Source: Akkermansiaceae bacterium
GTDB lineage: Bacteria; Verrucomicrobiota; Verrucomicrobiia; Verrucomicrobiales; Akkermansiaceae
Assembly (NCBI GenBank): GCA_024233115.1
Contig: JACKQB010000002.1
Span: 248,001-312,000, forward strand
Reading direction: 5' to 3'
Length of the DNA stretch: 64,000 nucleotides
A program made the translations under genes and the position numbers. Positions 60,038 through 64,000 of this stretch are shown one piece after another. Under the pieces are notes generated by a model. It was not told where the DNA came from, made no database searches, and worked only from the letters and a program-made list of their open reading frames with translations. The first letter of the stretch is position 1; each line of letters starts with the position of its first letter.

Positions 60038-60182
60038 GCGCCGCAATCACTGGCATGGGCCAGCCTAAATGCAAGAACCGACGCGCTGAAATTGCGGCAT
60101 CGGTTCTCAAAAAAATATCGGGTAAACAAGTTACGCAAAACGCCTATCCCCATTTACGATATGTCTATTCATCATCTTGCCG

Positions 60183-60590
60183 TTACGGCACACGAAACTT
60201 GTGGGTAGGATCGGCATCCTCGGGGTCACGGCACAGCTTACCCGAGCCAATCCCCTTCACGTCCACAATGTTGTGGGTGTACGGATTGAAAACAAAACCA
60301 GGTTTACCGGGAACAGCCGATGCCGTTGGGTATTTGGGTTTTGCAGGGGTGACAGGCTTGTCCGGCAGATCATTCCGGCCCACATCGTTCTGCCTGTTCT
60401 CCTCCTGGCGTCTGAGACGTTCCCGGTTTTCATCAATCTGGCGCTGTTCCTCATCGGTCAGTGCCGGCTGCCCGTCATTCTGCTGCGGAGGCCCGACCGG
60501 CTGGGGCACAGGTGTGGGTGGATAGGGTGCACAAGCACCCACGAGGGCAATAGCCCCGAGGGGAAGGAGTATGCTCTTTGAAAAAATCAT
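60183..60590 (-). CDS. Small lipoprotein of unknown function
   Basis: 135 residues from the ATG at 60590 with a lipoprotein signal (SILLPLGAIALVGAC). The mature part starts with a Pro/Gln-rich linker (APYPPTPVPQPVGPPQQND), continues with a short acidic helix (LTDEEQRQIDENRERLRRQEENRQ) and ends with a small domain containing KPGFVFNPYTHNIVDVKGIGSGKLCRDPEDADPTHKFRVP. The last segment recurs in short exported proteins. Likely an envelope structural lipoprotein; function unknown. Confidence 0.7.
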   Translation of the reverse strand: MIFSKSILLPLGAIALVGACAPYPPTPVPQPVGPPQQNDGQPALTDEEQRQIDENRERLRRQEENRQNDVGRNDLPDKPVTPAKPKYPTASAVPGKPGFVFNPYTHNIVDVKGIGSGKLCRDPEDADPTHKFRVP

Positions 60591-60819
60591 CGTGTGAAGT
60601 ATTGGTTGTTTTCTTGTTTTATCGGGGGACAATCGGCGGGAAAACCAGCAGATGGCAGAGTTTCCACCCATTATTCTGTCAAGTCAAGCCCTAGCCGCAG
60701 GCAGAGCGCATATTTGCGTAAAATAATAACGGGGCAAGGTATGGTTACCTGCCAAAACCCAGGAAAGTGTCCATTGGACTTGCAATTCATGGGACAGTAA
60801 TTCGGCTCTTGATTGTCAC

Positions 60820-61932
60820 ATGCATTTTCAGGACATTGCTGCCCCGACTGCTGACGCATCGCTTATCATGAGTCATCCCCTCTCCATCGAACACGACCTA
60901 CACTCCGCTATGGCAGGTGGAGGACTCGGCGATGGCGCGTTCAACGCACTTGCCCTCAGGGTGTTCAAGCATCAGTTCGACAACAACACTGCCTACCAAA
61001 ACCACTGCAAGGCTCTGGGGGTGGCCCCGGAAAACCTGACGCACTGGCACGAAATCCCTGCGGTCACCACCGATGCTTTTAAATTTGTGGAATGCCCGCT
61101 GGTCACTTTTCCCATCGGACAGACACAAAAAACCTTCCTCACGTCCGGCACCACGTCCGAACTCAAGGGCTGTCATCATTTTCCATCACTCGACCTGTAT
61201 GATCGCTCCATCACCGCTTCCTGGCAGGAACTGGCGCTCCCCCGTCCTGAAAATTCCATCTTTCTTACTCCCGAACCCGGACATGCACCGCACTCGTCGC
61301 TTTCCCACATGATGGGTGTGTTATCCGATACCCATTCCAGGAAATCCATCTGGGCGGTCGATGCATCAGGGCGGCTGGATATGGAATCCATCACTGCCGC
61401 AGTGACTGGAAACCGGCCGGTTGCCCTGCTGGGGACAGCTCTCGCTTATCTGCATCTCTTCGAACAACTCACTCACCCCCTCACCTTGCCGCCGGGAAGC
61501 TGGGCGATGGAAACCGGTGGCTACAAGGGCACAATGCGCCAACTGGAAAAGGGGGACCTTTACCGGATGTTTACTAACAAGCTCGGCCTCGCTCCCGACT
61601 CGATCATCAACGAGTACTCGATGACCGAGCTGAGCAGTCAGTTCTATACACGCGGTCTTGCCCACCCACACACCGGCCCAAGCTGGACTCGTGTCAGGGT
61701 GATCAATCCATTCACCGAAACCGACGCCTTGGCAGGAGAACCCGGGCACCTGGTCATTTACGACCTTGCCAATCTTCATTCCGTGATGGCGATCCGCACC
61801 CAGGACCTGGCCAGTCGCTCCGGTGCTGACCTTGCCGACGGCAGGAATGCGTTTACTCTTCTCGGGCGCGACCCCTCTGCCCTCCCGAGAGGCTGCTCAA
61901 GGGCTGCCGACCACCAACTCAGACCATCATGA
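60820..61932 (+). CDS. Acyl-protein synthetase (LuxE family)
   Basis: 370 residues from the ATG at 60820; the ATG at 60868 (starting SHPLSIEHD) is a plausible alternative. Family features: the conserved FLTSGTTSELKG nucleotide/acyl region, the LTPEPGHAPHSSLSHM block and INEYSMTELSSQFY. In bioluminescent bacteria LuxE activates a fatty acid as an acyl adenylate for reduction by LuxC. The luxC-like gene overlaps it by 4 bases, but luxA and luxB are absent, so the likely product is an aldehyde used for something other than light. Confidence 0.88.
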   Translation: MHFQDIAAPTADASLIMSHPLSIEHDLHSAMAGGGLGDGAFNALALRVFKHQFDNNTAYQNHCKALGVAPENLTHWHEIPAVTTDAFKFVECPLVTFPIGQTQKTFLTSGTTSELKGCHHFPSLDLYDRSITASWQELALPRPENSIFLTPEPGHAPHSSLSHMMGVLSDTHSRKSIWAVDASGRLDMESITAAVTGNRPVALLGTALAYLHLFEQLTHPLTLPPGSWAMETGGYKGTMRQLEKGDLYRMFTNKLGLAPDSIINEYSMTELSSQFYTRGLAHPHTGPSWTRVRVINPFTETDALAGEPGHLVIYDLANLHSVMAIRTQDLASRSGADLADGRNAFTLLGRDPSALPRGCSRAADHQLRPS

Positions 61933-63002
61933 CCACGGACGATAGAATCCAGCTTCTAGCAGACGCGTGCGCCCTACCCTGTGTGGAAAACCTGTTGGGT
62001 AAAGTGACCGCCTGTGATTTGTCAGCCTGGATTGCAGCCGAATTGGGAAAGGTATCGGCCCTTGATGCATTCCGCCCCCATGGGCCGTTGCACAGCAAAG
62101 CCATAGCTCCGGGAAACATCCTCCACATCGTCAGTGGCAACACCCCCCATGCTGCCATCCAAAGCATCATCCGCGGCTTGTTGTTAGGCTCACACAATAT
62201 CATCAAGCTGCCATCCACCGGATTATCCGGGCTGACCGGTTGTATCGACCGGTTTCCTGTCGATCTCCAAACCCTGATCGAAACCCACGACTCACTAACA
62301 GACGAACTACTGGCAAAGTCAGACGCCATCATAGCAATCGGCTCGGATGCCAGCATCGAAGCGATCCATCAACGAACCCTGCCTCATCAGATCTTTATCC
62401 CCCATGGGCATAAAGTTTCCATGGGCATTGTTTACGGCGATTTCGAAAACGCAGCCCGGCTCGCAGCACGTGACGTCTCTCTCTACAACCAACAAGGCTG
62501 CCTCTCACTCCATGCTGTTTACGTCCATGGCGACAGCCTGGCATTCTCCGGCTTGCTCGCCGGGGAAATGGAAAAGTTCACCGTCGAAAACCCTCAGCAT
62601 GGATTAAGCTTGTCAGAGGCTGGTGCGATTCGCAACCTCCGGGAAACCACGCGCTTCCGCGCCGCAAACGATCCGACAACCGGTCTCTACGAAAGTCAGC
62701 AAAGCCTCGACTGGACCGTCATCCACGAGCCATCGCCCGCCCTCACGCTCTCCTGTCTCAACCGCTGCGTCTACGTCAAACCACTACCGGAAAAAATCAA
62801 CCCTGACACGCTGGGACCTGAGTCACGGCACCTCTCGACCATCGCCATCCATCCCTTCGGCCAGGACAGAGCCGCATCACTCACCCACCTCCCAGCCCAT
62901 CGCATCTGCCCACTCGGCCAAAGCCAGCAACCCAGCCTCTTTTGGCACCACGACGGCTTCGCCCCCCTCGCCTCACTGGTCAAGTGGAAGGATCTCGGCT
63001 GA
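61929..63002 (+). CDS. Acyl-CoA/acyl-protein reductase (LuxC family)
   Basis: 357 residues. The aldehyde-dehydrogenase-like reductase is recognisable: the cofactor-side HIVSGNTPHAAIQSIIRGLLLGSHNIIKLPS, DAIIAIGSDASIEAI, HKVSMGIVYGD and the catalytic Cys in DVSLYNQQGCLSLHAVYV. It accepts the acyl intermediate made by the LuxE homolog and releases a fatty aldehyde. ATGA overlap with the upstream gene. Confidence 0.88.
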   Translation: MTTDDRIQLLADACALPCVENLLGKVTACDLSAWIAAELGKVSALDAFRPHGPLHSKAIAPGNILHIVSGNTPHAAIQSIIRGLLLGSHNIIKLPSTGLSGLTGCIDRFPVDLQTLIETHDSLTDELLAKSDAIIAIGSDASIEAIHQRTLPHQIFIPHGHKVSMGIVYGDFENAARLAARDVSLYNQQGCLSLHAVYVHGDSLAFSGLLAGEMEKFTVENPQHGLSLSEAGAIRNLRETTRFRAANDPTTGLYESQQSLDWTVIHEPSPALTLSCLNRCVYVKPLPEKINPDTLGPESRHLSTIAIHPFGQDRAASLTHLPAHRICPLGQSQQPSLFWHHDGFAPLASLVKWKDLG

Positions 63003-63009
63003 CTTCGGA

Positions 63010-63045
63010 TCATTCACTCTTCAAAATTCACTCTTCAAATTTCCA
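63010..63045 (+). repeat. ATTC/CTTC-rich leader directly before infA
   Basis: CATTCACTCTTCAAAATTCA followed by CTCTTCAAATTTCCA consists of two approximate copies of ATTCACTCTTCAAA immediately before the infA ATG at 63046. No Shine-Dalgarno sequence is present. Confidence 0.5.
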
Positions 63046-63264
63046 ATGTTCGATCCTCCCATCACTACCACCGGCACGATCATCGATTCACCAAAGCCGA
63101 AAATCTACCACGTTTCCCTGCCTAACGGAAAAGTCGTCATCGGCCACATTCCCAAGGCCCTGGTCCACCTTCACGACCAATTGAAACCCGGCGACCATGT
63201 CCGCCTTGAACTGACTCCCTACGATTTCAGCAAGGGACGCATTGTGCTGGTCCTGCCGGAGTGA
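63046..63264 (+). CDS. infA: Translation initiation factor IF-1 (S1-fold), probably divergent
   Basis: 72 residues, the right length for IF-1, with an S1/OB fold: GTIIDSPKPKIYHVSLPNGKVVIGHIPKALVHLHDQLKPGDHVRLELTPYDFSKGRIVLVLPE. The match is clear at the C-terminus (GDxVxxELxPYDxxxGRIV) but the N-terminal strand is less conserved than usual. It may be a second IF-1 in this genome. Transcribed in the direction of luxC with 43 bases between. Confidence 0.85.
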   Translation: MFDPPITTTGTIIDSPKPKIYHVSLPNGKVVIGHIPKALVHLHDQLKPGDHVRLELTPYDFSKGRIVLVLPE

Positions 63265-63297
63265 TCGGGCCTCCTTGACTGCCTCCTTGACAATCTG

Positions 63298-64000
63298 TTA
63301 GTCCTTATCCCCTTTGCAAAGTCTCTGGTTCATGTCGAGGGCCGGATTTTCCTCGCTGCTTTCTCCCATGACCACCGCGGGAACCCCGGCCACGGTTTTG
63401 TGGGCCGGCACATCGTCCAACACCACACTGCCGGCTCCAATCTTGGCACACTCGCCGATCACTACCCGACCAAGGATCTTCGAGCCCGCGCCAATCAACA
63501 CTCCGGATCGCACAATCGGGTGCCGGTCACCCGTAACCTTGCCGGTTCCCCCAAGGGTCACTTCGTGCAAAATGGAGACATTGTCCTCCACGATGGAAGT
63601 CTCACCGATCACCACACTGGTGGCATGGTCGAGCAGGATACCACACCCGATCCGGGCAGCAGGGTGGATATCCACGCCGAAAATCTCACTGACAATACTC
63701 TGGAAATAAAGCGCCAGCGGTTTGCGGTCGGCTCTCCACAGGCAGTGCGCTACCCGGTAGGCGGATATGGCGAGGAAGCCTTTGTAAAAGAGCAGAGGTT
63801 CGAGGGCCGACTGGCAGGCAGGGTCACGGTCGACGATCGCCGCCATATCCCGCGCCACACTGAGCATGACTTTTTCGTTTTCCGTCAGGATGCCACACAT
63901 CAGCGGCTCCAGCTCGGAACGTTGCATATCCTCACGGGAGAGCCGCCGGGCCAAACGCGCGGCAAGACTAGCGGCAAGGCTTTCCCGGCTGATGACCACA
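63298..64000 (-). CDS. cysE: Serine O-acetyltransferase (start beyond the window)
   Basis: At least 234 residues, open to the right edge of the window, so the N-terminus is missing. The N-terminal helical part includes VMLSVARDMAAIVDRDPACQSALEPLLFYKGFLAISAYRVAH. The left-handed beta-helix has VDIHPAARIGCGILLDHATSVVIGETSIVEDNVSILHEVTLGGTG, GDRHPIVRSGVLIGAGSKILG and the C-terminal end VAGVPAVVMG. It makes O-acetylserine, the sulfur acceptor of cysteine synthesis, and is typically feedback regulated by cysteine at its C-terminus. Confidence 0.95.
   Translation of the reverse strand, partial: VVISRESLAASLAARLARRLSREDMQRSELEPLMCGILTENEKVMLSVARDMAAIVDRDPACQSALEPLLFYKGFLAISAYRVAHCLWRADRKPLALYFQSIVSEIFGVDIHPAARIGCGILLDHATSVVIGETSIVEDNVSILHEVTLGGTGKVTGDRHPIVRSGVLIGAGSKILGRVVIGECAKIGAGSVVLDDVPAHKTVAGVPAVVMGESSEENPALDMNQRLCKGDKD

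Overview
The window reads as a chromosomal segment of a Gram-negative bacterium, most likely a member of the Verrucomicrobiota. This is an inference from gene content: kdsB (lipopolysaccharide), an LolD-like ABC system, c-type cytochromes and exported solenoid, Ig-like and EF-hand proteins of the sort common in that phylum. Shine-Dalgarno sites are mostly weak and many starts are GTG or TTG. I see no phage, transposase, integrase or CRISPR array. Coding density is high and no gap without a gene exceeds about 300 bases.

Layout. 1-13,460: tRNA-Val, a dicarboxylate/amino-acid symporter, gltX-aroE, a pair of related LysM and zinc-ribbon membrane proteins, a six-EF-hand protein, metF and a YlbF-family protein. 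13,677-25,300: a secreted solenoid protein, a c-type cytochrome lipoprotein, acnA, an orphan Vsr nuclease, a sirtuin, a QueD-like enzyme, an MFS carrier, and a sulfur cluster (two YeeE/YedE proteins, ArsR regulator, rhodanese). 25,314-33,111: dnaN, dnaA with a possible origin region, a sodium:solute symporter, kdsB, pyrG and ridA. 34,274-37,074: a gene with two in-frame UGA codons, then a DAO-family oxidoreductase overlapping mnmM. 38,273-46,274: a long minus-strand run combining YceI, polyprenyl synthase, an FtsX/LolD-type ABC exporter, a haem-copper-oxidase-like subunit and an MFS permease fused to two cytochrome c domains. 47,087-50,990: a partial ebo cluster (TatD-like hydrolase and EboE) interleaved with small genes. 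51,016-56,233: ppnP, an Ig-like protein, and a DUF4266/TlpA/ApbE/DUF3570 cluster. 56,412-64,000: a candidate selenocysteine tRNA, plsC-cmk-aroA-tyrA, a LuxE/LuxC pair, an IF-1-like gene and cysE.

The most notable content is a selenocysteine story told by two distant loci. At 34,274-34,870 a signal-peptide protein with two heavy-metal-associated (HMA)-like domains has UGA at the first metal-ligand Cys position of each domain. Each UGA is followed, at the spacing expected for a bacterial SECIS, by a small hairpin with G near the start of its loop. At 56,412-56,503 lies a tRNA-like gene with anticodon UCA, a long variable arm and a good promoter, the hallmarks of selC, although its stems carry several mismatches. 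UGA is an ordinary stop elsewhere in the window (aroE, metF, arsR and the MFS gene). Together these suggest a periplasmic di-selenocysteine metal-binding protein. The other machinery (selA, selB, selD) is not in the window.

Other leads: the YceI-polyprenyl-ABC-oxidase-like-cytochrome operon; a pair of Cys/His-rich paralogs in a roughly 500-base duplication; and heptad-like ATTC-rich leaders directly before the starts of acnA, pyrG, infA, queD and an MFS gene.
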